The notes under the pieces are model-generated. The model made no database searches, was not told the origin of the DNA, and saw nothing but the letters and a program-made list of their open reading frames with translations. Shown in pieces: positions 29,854 through 39,181 of a stretch of 64,000 nucleotides of DNA. A program made the position numbers and the translations under genes. Numbering within the stretch: the stretch's first letter is position 1; every line of letters begins with the position of its first letter. The stretch is from Flavobacterium gillisiae (GTDB taxonomy: Bacteria; Bacteroidota; Bacteroidia; Flavobacteriales; Flavobacteriaceae), in assembly GCF_900107635.1 (NCBI RefSeq), contig NZ_FNRD01000012.1:98583-162582 (forward strand). The letters run 5' to 3'.

Positions 29854-29961
29854 TTACTGTTTCTACTTGTGTAATTTATTAAGATAATATCTAAAAAAAA
29901 TTCAGTTTTTAAATTATACAGAATGAACATTAAATGTTTTCTTAAAAATATCAATTCGCTT

Positions 29962-32688
29962 TTACTTAACAATAATTTTACTAATAAAAGCACCTCTCTC
30001 ATTTGAAAATTTCAATATATAAACACCTTGATTAAATAGTGGTTTATCCAAGTGTAATTCTGATTCTAACTTTATTAAAACGGTTTCTGTTAATAATTTA
30101 CCTGTAATATCAAAAATTTGTAGATTCAAGGGAACGCTTCCTTCTTTAGAAATTTTAAATAATCCGCCACTTGGATTGGGATAAATTTTTATATTGTTAA
30201 AATTATTTTTGTTTTCTAAGGTTGAATCTTCAAATAAAATCTGTTTGTCATTTCCATTCTTTACTTTTAAGTTAGAAGATGTTGAAGTAAATGTCCATTT
30301 AAAGTTATCTGTTCCTAAGTAGTCCCAAAGCACAACATCGTCTCCATTTAACTGACCTTGATCTGAAACTCCCAGAGCTTTGTTTAAACTATATTTAGGA
30401 GTCACTCGATATTGCCCACTTCCCAAATCTTCAATTATAAATTTTTGATTGCTTGCATTGGTGTCCTCGGTATTTATATTGATTGCTGTGCCGTTAGAGT
30501 TTGAACCGCCATTAACTGTCATTATTTTATCTGTGTATTTAGGTTTAAATTTATAATAACCATTTAAATCTCTTGTAACTGTAAACTTTAAATTATCCTG
30601 ATTACTATAATCATATTGTTCTATAACTGCTCCATTAGTAGATGAAAATCCAGCAACAGTCATATATTTATTAGAGTGTACCGCTTTAATATTATAATCA
30701 CCATTTGGTATGCTATTAACGGCACTAACAGGTATGAATTCCCATTTAAAATTCCCTGCATCTAAGTAGTCCCAAAGCACAACATCGTCTCCATTTAACT
30801 GACCTTGATTTGAAACTCCCAGAGCTTTGTTTAAACTATATTTAGGAGTCACTCTATATTGTCCACTTCCCAAATCTTCAATTATAAATTTTTGATTGCT
30901 TGCATTGGTGTCCTCGTTATTTATATTGATTGCTGTGCCGTTAGAGTTTGAACCGCCATTAACTGTCATTATTTTATCTGTGTATTTAGGTTTAAACTTA
31001 TAATAACCATTTAAATCTCTTGTAACTGTAAACTTTAAATTATCCTGATTACTATAATCATATTGTTCTATAACTGCTCCATTAGTAGATGAAAATCCAG
31101 CAACAGTCATATATTTATTAGAGTGTACCGCTTTAATGAAATAATCACCATTCGGCACTGGTGCAAGAGCAAGTAAAGAAACTACAAATGTTGTAACAGA
31201 ATATGCTGGAGCAGTATAGGAGAGCGTATTACCAGAAAGCAACCCTTTTTCGGTTGCAGAGGAAACTGTTTTTTCCGTACAGTCTTCTCCAGTGCCAGAA
31301 ATGAAACCAGAAGTTCTATAAGTTTTAAAACCTGAAAGATACCCAAAACTGCTTAAATCTATGGTATAAGACTTTGTAGTATCAGAATTATTAACCATAA
31401 CCATTACAGCTTCACTTTTGTCTGGACTTAATGCAGCCAAAGAACTACCATTATTAATATCAATTATTTGATATCCAGCTTTAATATAGTTAGTGACATT
31501 TTTGCGACAATAAAAACCACGTGTTTTTTTCAATACTGGAGTTTGGTACGGATTATTTTCGTTCCAATTAGTTTGTTGTATCAAACCCCACCCGTCATCA
31601 CTAGACAAAAGTTGCCAATCACACCAAACAACAGATTGTAGATTACGTAAATCTTCGATTAAACGGTAAGCCATATCATAATGCCTTATCTGCCAATCTG
31701 TTTTTCCTGAAGGCAAATTCCAAGATAATGGACCTGTTTCAGTTTGCCAAATAGGTTTATTACCATTGGTTTTAGCGAAAGAGGATAAGTTGACTTTTTC
31801 TTGCCAAGTTCCATCATAAGAGTGCGTATTTATTTTAGCAAGAAAATTGTATTCGTTCGGATTATTTGTTTTTAAAGTAGTCATATTAGACAAGGTAGTT
31901 GGTACCTTTGAATTATCAGCAGCACCTAAACTAATTGACCACATATTGTAAGTTGATTGACTTTGCCATAATCGATATAAAATCTGCGCTTGTGTTGCGG
32001 GATAAATCCCAGATCCTTCTTGTAATCCACCCTTCATCCAATAACCAGACATCGGTTCATTAAACGGTTCAATATAACTGATATTCCATAGCGGATGAGC
32101 CGCCTTTAAACCCGCAGTTACTGATACTAGATAATCAGCAAAATCATCTATAAATTCAGGTTTAAGATTTTCAGAAGTAGCAGAAACATTACCAGCAGAA
32201 CATTCACCATAAGTCATCCACCATGGTGGAGAATATGAAATAGTTTCTGTAATTATATCTCCTTTATTTTGTCTCAACATTGCAATTTTGTCCATCATCG
32301 ATATTTGACGAACATCACTAGTTAGATCATAAGTTCCCCATCCCTGGCCATCCGCTTGTTGACTTCTATAACCTGGCATTTTCGCCCCATCTTTGCGAAT
32401 ATGATCCCCTGCAGTACAATTTGGGTTTTCTCCTCCTCCAATATTAAACCTAAATACATTTAAATTTAAATCGTTAACCGCATAACCTGCTAATTCATCA
32501 ATAGTAGATTGTGGCATCCCTCCCGCTAGATTTGCCCACCAAGCCAATGAAACTCCCCAGCCTTGAATGGTCTGATATTTGACATTTTGGTTTACGGAAA
32601 CATTTTGACTAACTTGAGCATCTGCAGAGACACTTGAAAGATAAAGTATTGCAAAAATAAATCTAAAATAAAGTAACTGTAATTTCAT
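29962..32688 (-). CDS. Secreted GH30 glycanase with two ricin-type lectin domains and T9SS signal
   Basis: This 908-residue protein has a signal peptide ending SADAQ (25). A GH30 barrel shows QGWGVSLAWWANLAGG (42-57), acid/base E211 in IEPFNEPMSGYW and nucleophile E317 in PIWQTETGPLSW. Two ricin-B/CBM13-like domains start at about 511 and 660. A C-terminal type A sorting domain contains IKIYPNPSGGLFKIS and ends ISKIIVK. The enzyme should be exported by T9SS and bound to or released from the cell surface. The QGWGVSLAWW group contains beta-1,6-galactanase-like enzymes. It acts outside the cell, probably to open the galactan for the PUL at 1-24901. It is divergent from the intact AraC gene. Confidence 0.85.
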   Translation of the reverse strand: MKLQLLYFRFIFAILYLSSVSADAQVSQNVSVNQNVKYQTIQGWGVSLAWWANLAGGMPQSTIDELAGYAVNDLNLNVFRFNIGGGENPNCTAGDHIRKDGAKMPGYRSQQADGQGWGTYDLTSDVRQISMMDKIAMLRQNKGDIITETISYSPPWWMTYGECSAGNVSATSENLKPEFIDDFADYLVSVTAGLKAAHPLWNISYIEPFNEPMSGYWMKGGLQEGSGIYPATQAQILYRLWQSQSTYNMWSISLGAADNSKVPTTLSNMTTLKTNNPNEYNFLAKINTHSYDGTWQEKVNLSSFAKTNGNKPIWQTETGPLSWNLPSGKTDWQIRHYDMAYRLIEDLRNLQSVVWCDWQLLSSDDGWGLIQQTNWNENNPYQTPVLKKTRGFYCRKNVTNYIKAGYQIIDINNGSSLAALSPDKSEAVMVMVNNSDTTKSYTIDLSSFGYLSGFKTYRTSGFISGTGEDCTEKTVSSATEKGLLSGNTLSYTAPAYSVTTFVVSLLALAPVPNGDYFIKAVHSNKYMTVAGFSSTNGAVIEQYDYSNQDNLKFTVTRDLNGYYKFKPKYTDKIMTVNGGSNSNGTAININNEDTNASNQKFIIEDLGSGQYRVTPKYSLNKALGVSNQGQLNGDDVVLWDYLDAGNFKWEFIPVSAVNSIPNGDYNIKAVHSNKYMTVAGFSSTNGAVIEQYDYSNQDNLKFTVTRDLNGYYKFKPKYTDKIMTVNGGSNSNGTAININTEDTNASNQKFIIEDLGSGQYRVTPKYSLNKALGVSDQGQLNGDDVVLWDYLGTDNFKWTFTSTSSNLKVKNGNDKQILFEDSTLENKNNFNNIKIYPNPSGGLFKISKEGSVPLNLQIFDITGKLLTETVLIKLESELHLDKPLFNQGVYILKFSNERGAFISKIIVK
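30315..31137 (-). repeat. Tandem near-identical repeat encoding the two lectin domains
   Basis: About 376 bp at 30315-30690 recur at 30762-31137 with an exact 447-bp offset (149 codons) and only a few base differences. The near identity covers most of each lectin domain, while the linkers differ. This indicates recent duplication or ongoing gene conversion. Confidence 0.9.
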
Positions 32689-33230
32689 AATTCTGGTTTT
32701 TATGGTTTTGGTTTTCTATTAATGATTTTCAATAAATTATGTTGATCAAGGACTGATGACAGAATTTTAAAGTCAATACTCTAAAACAAAATATAAGCAA
32801 TGAGAACAAAATAATCTCATGCTTTTTTTAAACATTAGTGCCCTATAATATTCAAATAACAATCCGCTAAACACAAAAAACTAAAGCAATAAAAGTATGC
32901 TCATTAATATTTTTTTATAACTTTTGTGTTTACTATACAAAGATGAAAAGCTTATTACGATTAAAAATGTAAAAAAGATGTACAAAAATGTATAATCTAA
33001 CTATTTGGAGACAATAAATAATCATATCAAAAATAAATGAGTGTTTTTCTTTGATTCTGACAATTTTTATATTGTAATTTGGGTTTTCAGTAAAAATAGA
33101 ACAAAACATAAAAACATGTAAAAATGTTTTTTATCAATGTGCATATTTATTAATTTTAATTGGAAACCATTCTAATCGGGAGATTTTGATTTATTAATAA
33201 ACCGTAATAATAACTTTATACTCAATATAA
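32689..33230. other. Divergent control region between GH30 and AraC genes
   Basis: A 542-bp gap without a gene, very AT-rich. It holds repeated AAAAATGTA-like stretches at 32962-32995 and an inverted AAAAACAT / ATGTTTTT pair at 33107-33132. The second stretch shares ATAAAAACATGTA with the gap before the PUL at 24971. These are candidate AraC binding sites. No promoter could be fixed with confidence. Confidence 0.45.
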
Positions 33231-34109
33231 ATGGAACACATAGCTGATGGTTTTAAAGGAGAAAGAGCAATTGTATTACCCTACAGTATTCGGAATTTTC
33301 AAAACAATAACGAATTGACAAAATCACTATATATTACACATATAGGATATTATCCAAATGCAAAAAATCATTTTCGCAAACGTTCCAAAGGAGCGCTAGA
33401 AGATATTTTAATATATTGTGAAACAGGAAAAGGAACTATTACCATTGAAAACGAACAATTTAAACTTACAGAAAATCAAATTTTAATTATTCCTGCCAAT
33501 AAATCTCATTCTTATGAATCCGACACCTCAAAACCTTGGAGTATATATTGGATTCATTTTAAAGGCACAAAAGCTTCATTATACTCCCCTGTTAAAGAAA
33601 AACTTATAAGCTTAAATGATTTAAGAACCTCAAATCGATTGGAGCTTTTTGAAGAGATGTATCAAAATTTAGAAATGGGATTCTATGCTGATAATTTGGA
33701 GTATTCAAGTATTTGCTTCAAACATTTTCTTTCAAGCATTAAATATATGGACCAATTTACCAGAATAAACTCAGTTAACACCTCTGATTTAGACACAATA
33801 CCAATGAGTATTATTTTCATGAGAGATAACTTGACTAACAAATTAACTTTGAACCAAATTGCAAAGCATGTAGGTTATTCTGATTCTTATTTTCGAAATT
33901 TATTTTTAGAAAAAACATCGTTTACACCAATAGAATATTTAAATAAATTAAAAATTCAAAAATCTTGCTCATTATTGCAATTTAGCAACATGAAAATAAA
34001 TGAAATCGCTTATCATTTGGGCTATTATGACCCGTTTCATTTTTCAAAATCCTTTAGAAAAGAAATGGAATTATCTCCACGAGAATATCGAAAAAAATAT
34101 AAGAATTAG
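33231..34109 (+). CDS. AraC-family transcriptional regulator with cupin sensor domain
   Basis: This 292-residue protein has an N-terminal cupin-like sugar-sensing domain (about 20-115, with ILIYCETGKGTITIENEQF, ILIIPANKSHSY and PWSIYWIHFKG). The C-terminal double helix-turn-helix (about 190-290) has LTLNQIAKHVGYSDSYFRNL and INEIAYHLGYYDPFHFSKSF, ending SPREYRKKYKN. This layout is typical of activators of sugar genes. It is divergent from the secreted GH30 gene and is a close paralog of the broken regulator at 25239 next to the PUL. It may now serve both loci. The inducer is probably a galactan product, by inference. Confidence 0.9.
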   Translation: MEHIADGFKGERAIVLPYSIRNFQNNNELTKSLYITHIGYYPNAKNHFRKRSKGALEDILIYCETGKGTITIENEQFKLTENQILIIPANKSHSYESDTSKPWSIYWIHFKGTKASLYSPVKEKLISLNDLRTSNRLELFEEMYQNLEMGFYADNLEYSSICFKHFLSSIKYMDQFTRINSVNTSDLDTIPMSIIFMRDNLTNKLTLNQIAKHVGYSDSYFRNLFLEKTSFTPIEYLNKLKIQKSCSLLQFSNMKINEIAYHLGYYDPFHFSKSFRKEMELSPREYRKKYKN

Positions 34110-34790
34110 AAGTCATAAAATAATCCGGTCTCCCCCCGGCCGTTCCTTTTGCTCCGTTGACCATCTGCAAACGGTCACTTCTTGCGTTTGATCGAGCGGT
34201 CTACCAAAACTGAAATACCACTTCATTTGTATAGTAATCAAGTTTTTAGGAATTGCTCTTTCGCTCGGCCATCCGGTTTAGATCCGTCAAGTGAAAAACC
34301 ACACTTTACCCTTAATCAAGCTTTGCTAAAGGCAATCTCTTATTTTTTACCGGCCATTTGACGCTCTGTTTCTAAAGTGCCTGTTCTATTACTTCAAACC
34401 CATCATTACGTTTCTCATCCATAAAAAAGTTCCATATCCCTGATATTGGACACTTCTTTTTTAGCTCCTTACGGTGCTCTGGGACTTTGATTACCGTTTC
34501 AAAAAGAAATCTTAAAATAGAATACAGACGATAGTCCATTTTTTGTTTCTTCATTTTAATTTCCATAAATAACATAAACTTATGCTCACTGCGCATTTTT
34601 ATTATCTATTCAACACCCCAAACTTATTGTAAACATGCCCTTTAAAGACATAATCTGTAGTATAAGAGGTACTGGACGATAATGAACTTTACTTTGGTAT
34701 TCATGTTTTAAAGCGCTTTAAATTCCTAAAAATAATGCTATCTATAAATGCAAAAGATCCCTCTAAAATAAATTATTATAAAGTTTAATT
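34110..34790. other. Unassigned region with a GC-richer patch and one weak ORF
   Basis: About 680 bp. The first part (34120-34290) is clearly GC-richer than its surroundings, with CCCCCCGGCC and several CG pairs, and has no good frame. A minus-strand frame at 34372-34596 would encode 74 residues (MRSEHKFMLFMEIKMKKQ and so on), rich in charged residues. I do not recognise it. The patch could be the remains of an element from another source, but no transposase motif was found. The rest up to 34790 is ordinary AT-rich spacer at the 3' end of the GntR gene. Confidence 0.3.
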
Positions 34791-35789
34791 TTACAGTGAA
34801 TTACGAAGTATTAACGCACATTTATTCTCTATTTGCTCTTCCTTATTCTTCAGAATCATTTGAGCCAATATTGTCCCCATCGCTTCAAAATTGGTCGAAA
34901 TAGTGGTAATTCCGTTTTCAACTACTTTTTTGAGCGGCGTATCATTATAAGAGATGATTCCATAGTCTACCCCCAATTCTAGCTTTTGAAGTTTTGAAGT
35001 TTCAATAACAACCACTAAATCCCTGTCATTAGGAATAACATAAGCCTCTCCGCGCATAATTTCTCTATTCGAAAATTTAGTGATCACCTCATACTGCAAA
35101 GAGAAGTCATCGCAAAACTTTTCAAATCCTTCTTTCATTCCAAGTGGTTCTCTAAAACCTGGAAAAATCATAATCAATTTCTTGTATTTCTTCAATTGCA
35201 CTTTCCCTTTAAGTAGCGCATCATAAATATCTTTTCGATGATTCTGATAAACAGCGGGGTACATTCTCAATTCAGGATTTGTTTGGTCTAATATATATAC
35301 CTCATTAACTGGTAGGGTTTTTATTATTGCGGTTGCCTCCTTTAAGTTTGTTGGCATGATGATATATTTGGTATAATTTCCATTTGCATCATTTATGAGC
35401 TTATTAAAAACATGAATATTAAAATGATGAAAAAAAATATCTACTTGCACCCCCTTACCTACACTTTTTAAAAACGAATTATAAAGATCCTCTTTAAAGA
35501 TGTTCAATTCATCAAATAATAGAAAAATCTTTTGTTTTATGGTAGTTTCAGTACTTTTTATATAATATCCCTTACCAGGAATAGCATAGATAATTCCTCT
35601 TTTTTTTAATTCGTCATACGCCTGAAGCACAGTATCTCTAGAGAAGGACTGTTCCATACACACCTTGTTTACCGATGGTAATTTTTCTCCTTTTTTAAGA
35701 TTTTCTTCCTCAATTGCCTTTTCTACAGAGTGAATAATTTGCTTGTATTTCGGAATACCCAAATTATTTTGAATTGAAATTATTTTCAT
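34791..35789 (-). CDS. GntR-family regulator with LacI-like sensor domain (paralog 1)
   Basis: About 332 residues from the ATG at 35789. This start matches the start of the paralog at 62758 (both MKIISIQNNLGIPKYKQI). A winged-helix GntR domain (about 10-75) has GEKLPSVNKVC and SRDTVLQAYDELKKRGIIYA. A periplasmic-binding-protein-like effector domain follows (about 85-332), with FPGFREPLGMKEGF and GIISYNDTPLKKVVENGI. It is divergent from galM, with a putative operator between them at 35817-35841. It probably represses the galactose operon and itself until a sugar-derived ligand is present. The effector is unknown. Confidence 0.9.
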   Translation of the reverse strand: MKIISIQNNLGIPKYKQIIHSVEKAIEEENLKKGEKLPSVNKVCMEQSFSRDTVLQAYDELKKRGIIYAIPGKGYYIKSTETTIKQKIFLLFDELNIFKEDLYNSFLKSVGKGVQVDIFFHHFNIHVFNKLINDANGNYTKYIIMPTNLKEATAIIKTLPVNEVYILDQTNPELRMYPAVYQNHRKDIYDALLKGKVQLKKYKKLIMIFPGFREPLGMKEGFEKFCDDFSLQYEVITKFSNREIMRGEAYVIPNDRDLVVVIETSKLQKLELGVDYGIISYNDTPLKKVVENGITTISTNFEAMGTILAQMILKNKEEQIENKCALILRNSL

Positions 35790-35816
35790 AATACAGGGAA
35801 TTTTATCGCAAGACAC

Positions 35817-35841
35817 AAAAACCGGTAGGTGCTGGTATGTT
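35817..35841 (-). promoter_or_regulatory. Putative GntR operator, copy 1
   Basis: Read on the minus strand: AACATA, three bases, GCACCTACC, one base, then GTTTTT. The same 25-bp pattern with 22 identical bases stands at 62703-62727 before the paralogous regulator, at nearly the same distance from the start codon (27 bp here, 30 bp there). Such conservation in otherwise unlike spacers points to a shared operator. It lies in the gap shared with galM, so it could control both directions. Confidence 0.65.
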
Positions 35842-35858
35842 AAAATGTATTTTTGTTT

Positions 35859-35866
35859 TACTTTTG
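35859..35866 (+). promoter_or_regulatory. Candidate -7 promoter element of the gal operon
   Basis: TACTTTTG fits the Bacteroidota TAnnTTTG element and ends 25 bp before the galM start. A second match, TATTTTTG, lies at 35848-35855. No clear TTG -33 element is seen at the usual spacing; the putative operator occupies that place. Confidence 0.35.
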
Positions 35867-35891
35867 ATTTTCAGCATTTAATAAAAAAAGA

Positions 35892-36944
35892 ATGAAAACA
35901 AAACACATATCACATTTAATATCTAATTATTTAGTGAAATTCTTCGGTTTATTAGCTAACGGAGATAGCGTTCACTCTTGTGAATTAACAAATAAAAAAG
36001 GAATGTCTCTGCAGCTAATTGATTTAGGCGCTGCAGTTACATCATTAAAAATACCATTAAAGAATGGAGAAGTTATTGATGTCGTTTTGGGATTTGACAC
36101 ATTAGATGATTATGTAGAATCTTATAATTTACAAAGCGCACCTTACTTTGGTGCTACTGTAGGACGGTTTGCAGGCCGCATTAATAAAGGCCGATTTGTT
36201 TTGAATGGCAAACAAACACAATTAAGTATAAACAACGGAGAGCATTCCCTTCATGGCGGCCCTAATGGCTTCAGTCAAAAAATTTGGGAAATTGTTGAAG
36301 CAACAAAAAGCAGTGACCCATCCATAAAATTAAGATTGATAAGTCCAAACAACGATGAAAATTTTCCAGGAGAATTAGTAGTTGAACTTACCTACACAGT
36401 ATCTGAAGAAAACGAATTAATTATCGAATATCAAGCAACTACCACAGAAGATACCATCATTAATTTAACACATCACAGTTATTTTAACTTAGATAGCCAT
36501 AATTCATCTATCTCAAAACAGGAGCTAATTATCAACTCTAATAAGATGGTAGAGACTACAGAAGATAATATCCCAACAGGTACTATTCTAGATGTATCCA
36601 AAGGACCATTTGATTTTAGTACTCCTAAAAAATGTCCCTCTAAAATTGACAATACTTTTGTTTTAGAATCAAAAAATGAATTTGCAGCCTCGCTATTCAA
36701 TAAAAACAATAATTTAAAAATGACCGTTTACACAAACCAGCCTGGCTTGCATATCTATGTAGGTGGTGATTGTGCAAGCGTTTTAAAAGGGAAGAATAAT
36801 GCAGATTATCATCCCTTGAGTGGTATTTGCTTTGAAACTCAAAATTTTCCGGATGCTCCAAATCATGATCATTTTCCCACTGCAGTTTTGAAAAAAGGCG
36901 AAGTGTACCACCACAAAACACTCTATAAATTTCAATCTTTTTAA
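35892..36944 (+). CDS. galM: Aldose 1-epimerase (galactose mutarotase)
   Basis: This 350-residue cytoplasmic protein has no signal peptide. Family motifs are visible: PYFGATVGRFAGRI (84-97), SLHGGPNGF with H121, NLTHHSYFNL with the catalytic His H195, and ICFETQNFPDAPN with the catalytic Glu E315. It interconverts beta- and alpha-galactose so that galactokinase can act. It is the first gene of the galM-galK-galT-galE cluster, 12 bp before galK, and is divergent from the GntR regulator. Length and motifs are normal. Confidence 0.95.
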   Translation: MKTKHISHLISNYLVKFFGLLANGDSVHSCELTNKKGMSLQLIDLGAAVTSLKIPLKNGEVIDVVLGFDTLDDYVESYNLQSAPYFGATVGRFAGRINKGRFVLNGKQTQLSINNGEHSLHGGPNGFSQKIWEIVEATKSSDPSIKLRLISPNNDENFPGELVVELTYTVSEENELIIEYQATTTEDTIINLTHHSYFNLDSHNSSISKQELIINSNKMVETTEDNIPTGTILDVSKGPFDFSTPKKCPSKIDNTFVLESKNEFAASLFNKNNNLKMTVYTNQPGLHIYVGGDCASVLKGKNNADYHPLSGICFETQNFPDAPNHDHFPTAVLKKGEVYHHKTLYKFQSF

Positions 36945-36956
36945 GTCTATACCACT

Positions 36957-38123
36957 ATGAATGACACTTTAATAAACAAGACGATTAGTAGTTTTCAAGA
37001 AAACTTTAATTCAAAACCAGAAAAAATAGTTCTATCACCAGGACGAATAAATATCATAGGGGAACATATCGACTACAATGATGGCTATGTTTTACCAGCA
37101 GCTATTGACAAGATCATTTGTTTTGCTTTCGAAAAAAACAATTCAAATACTTCCAGAATAATCGCTTTGGATCTTGAAGATGAATTTGAAATCGATCTTA
37201 CAGCCGAGGTGCAACACGACGAAAAGGTTTGGACAAATTACATAAGAGGTGTTATACAACAATTAAAAAGTGGTGGATTTCAATTTGAAGGTGTCAACTG
37301 TGTTTTTAGTAGTGATATTCCGGTGGGTTCTGGTTTATCTTCATCGGCTGCTTTAGAATGTGGTTTCTTATTTGGAATAAACGAATTATTTAATTTGAAT
37401 ATAAAACCAATCGACATTGCTTTATTAGGTCAAAAAGCAGAGCACTGGGTGGGAATTCATTGTGGTATCATGGATCAATTCTCTAGCGTTATGGGGAAGA
37501 AAAACCAAGTTGTAAAGATTGACTGCCGAACATTAGAATATACCTACCATGAAGCTAATTTTAGTGATTATTCGTTGATTTTATTTGATTCGAATGTAAA
37601 ACATTCGTTAATGACATCAGCCTATAACGAAAGAAGAGAGCAATGTGAAGAAGGTATTGCTATTGTACAGCGTAATTTTCCCGAAATAAAAAGTTTTAGA
37701 GATTGCACCGAGCAAACAATAATCGATCTTAAAGATAAAATGAGTCACAACGTTTATAGACGTTCACTATTTGTTGTAAGAGAGATTAATCGCGTTATCC
37801 AAGCTTGTGAAGCATTAGATAATGGAAACATTGAACTTCTAGGTGAACTTATGTTTGCAACGCACGAAGGACTTTCTAAAAACTACGAAGTGAGTTGTGA
37901 CGAATTAGATATATTGGTTGATTTAGCTAAAAAAGAAGAGTCGGTTATCGGTTCTAGATTAATGGGTGGCGGTTTTGGTGGTTGCACTATTAATTTAGTT
38001 AAGAAAGGATATGAAGAAGAAGTCAAAAGTAAGTTTGCGAAATTATATTTTGAAGCTGTTGGCATAGAACTAAAAATTTATGATGTTAAAATCGGGAACG
38101 GAACATCACTTTATACAAAATAA
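36957..38123 (+). CDS. galK: Galactokinase
   Basis: This 388-residue protein is of GHMP kinase type. It has the galactokinase signature GRINIIGEHIDYNDG (29-43), the ATP loop PVGSGLSSSAALE (122-134), the catalytic Asp D173 in GIMDQFSSVMG, and the third motif MGGGFGGCTINLV near the C-terminus. It phosphorylates alpha-D-galactose to galactose 1-phosphate in the cytoplasm. Gaps of 12 bp to galM and 5 bp to galT mark an operon. Confidence 0.97.
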   Translation: MNDTLINKTISSFQENFNSKPEKIVLSPGRINIIGEHIDYNDGYVLPAAIDKIICFAFEKNNSNTSRIIALDLEDEFEIDLTAEVQHDEKVWTNYIRGVIQQLKSGGFQFEGVNCVFSSDIPVGSGLSSSAALECGFLFGINELFNLNIKPIDIALLGQKAEHWVGIHCGIMDQFSSVMGKKNQVVKIDCRTLEYTYHEANFSDYSLILFDSNVKHSLMTSAYNERREQCEEGIAIVQRNFPEIKSFRDCTEQTIIDLKDKMSHNVYRRSLFVVREINRVIQACEALDNGNIELLGELMFATHEGLSKNYEVSCDELDILVDLAKKEESVIGSRLMGGGFGGCTINLVKKGYEEEVKSKFAKLYFEAVGIELKIYDVKIGNGTSLYTK

Positions 38124-38128
38124 TTATC

Positions 38129-39178
38129 ATGAAAAAATTTGACATCAACGAAGATCCACACAGAAGATACAATCCATTAATTAACGAATGGGTATTGGTT
38201 TCCCCTCACCGCTCAAAACGTCCTTGGCAAGGACAAAATGAAACGATTTCGACGATCGAATTACCAGAATACGACCCAACATGTTACTTGTGTGCAGGGA
38301 ATGTACGTGCGAATGGAGAAGTGAATCCTCCTTATGAAAATAGTTTTGTTTTCGAAAATGATTTTGCCGCTTTAAAACAAGAAGCAATTGATTTTGAAGA
38401 AAATACTGAAGAGACTTTTTTTAAAACACAACCCGAAAGAGGAATTTCAAGAGTGGTTTGTTTTTCACCAAAACATAATTTGACTTTGCCCGAAATGGCT
38501 GTAGATGGTATTGTAAACATTATCCATACTTGGCAAAAAGAATATACTGACTTAGGAAATGTAGATTACATTAATCATGTACAGATTTTCGAAAATAAGG
38601 GAAGTGTAATGGGGTGCAGTAATCCACACCCACATGGACAAATATGGGCTCAATCTTCATTACCAACTGAAGTAGAAAAAACACATAATAATCTTAAAGC
38701 TTATTTTGATAAGCACGGAACAAACCTGCTTCAAGATTACCTAAAAGAAGAACTAAAATTAAAAGATCGAGTTGTTGTTGAAAACGATCATTTTGCAGCA
38801 TTAGTACCTTTTTGGGCTGTGTGGCCATACGAAACAATGATTATTAGTAAACGACACATCACTAAAATAACTGAATTCACGGAAGATGAAGTTACCGCTT
38901 TCGCTGCGATTTTAAAACAGTTAACGACAAGGTACGACAACCTTTTTGAAACTTCATTTCCATATTCATCCGGAATTCATCAAGCACCAACCGATGGCGA
39001 AGCACATCCTGAATGGCAATTTCATATGCATTTTTACCCACCATTATTGCGTTCAGCAACAGTAAAAAAATTCATGGTAGGCTACGAAATGATGGGAGAA
39101 TCTCAAAGAGATATTACAGCAGAGAAAAGTGCTCAAATGTTGAGAGACCTTTCAGATGTTCATTATAAAAATAAATAG
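38129..39178 (+). CDS. galT: Galactose-1-phosphate uridylyltransferase
   Basis: This 349-residue protein is of class I GalT type. It starts with HRRYNPLINEWVLVSPHRSK. The zinc-type pair C52-x-x-C55 and the HPH motif (167-169, catalytic H169) in NPHPHGQIWAQSS are present, and EWQFHMHFYPPLLRSATVKK lies toward the C-terminus. It exchanges UMP between UDP-glucose and galactose 1-phosphate. It sits 5 bp after galK and 3 bp before galE. Confidence 0.97.
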   Translation: MKKFDINEDPHRRYNPLINEWVLVSPHRSKRPWQGQNETISTIELPEYDPTCYLCAGNVRANGEVNPPYENSFVFENDFAALKQEAIDFEENTEETFFKTQPERGISRVVCFSPKHNLTLPEMAVDGIVNIIHTWQKEYTDLGNVDYINHVQIFENKGSVMGCSNPHPHGQIWAQSSLPTEVEKTHNNLKAYFDKHGTNLLQDYLKEELKLKDRVVVENDHFAALVPFWAVWPYETMIISKRHITKITEFTEDEVTAFAAILKQLTTRYDNLFETSFPYSSGIHQAPTDGEAHPEWQFHMHFYPPLLRSATVKKFMVGYEMMGESQRDITAEKSAQMLRDLSDVHYKNK

Positions 39179-39181
39179 GTT

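Noticed and set aside
30315..31137. Long repeats as a possible CRISPR array or IS pair
   Set aside because: There are only two copies of about 376 bp, both in frame within one gene, encoding lectin domains.
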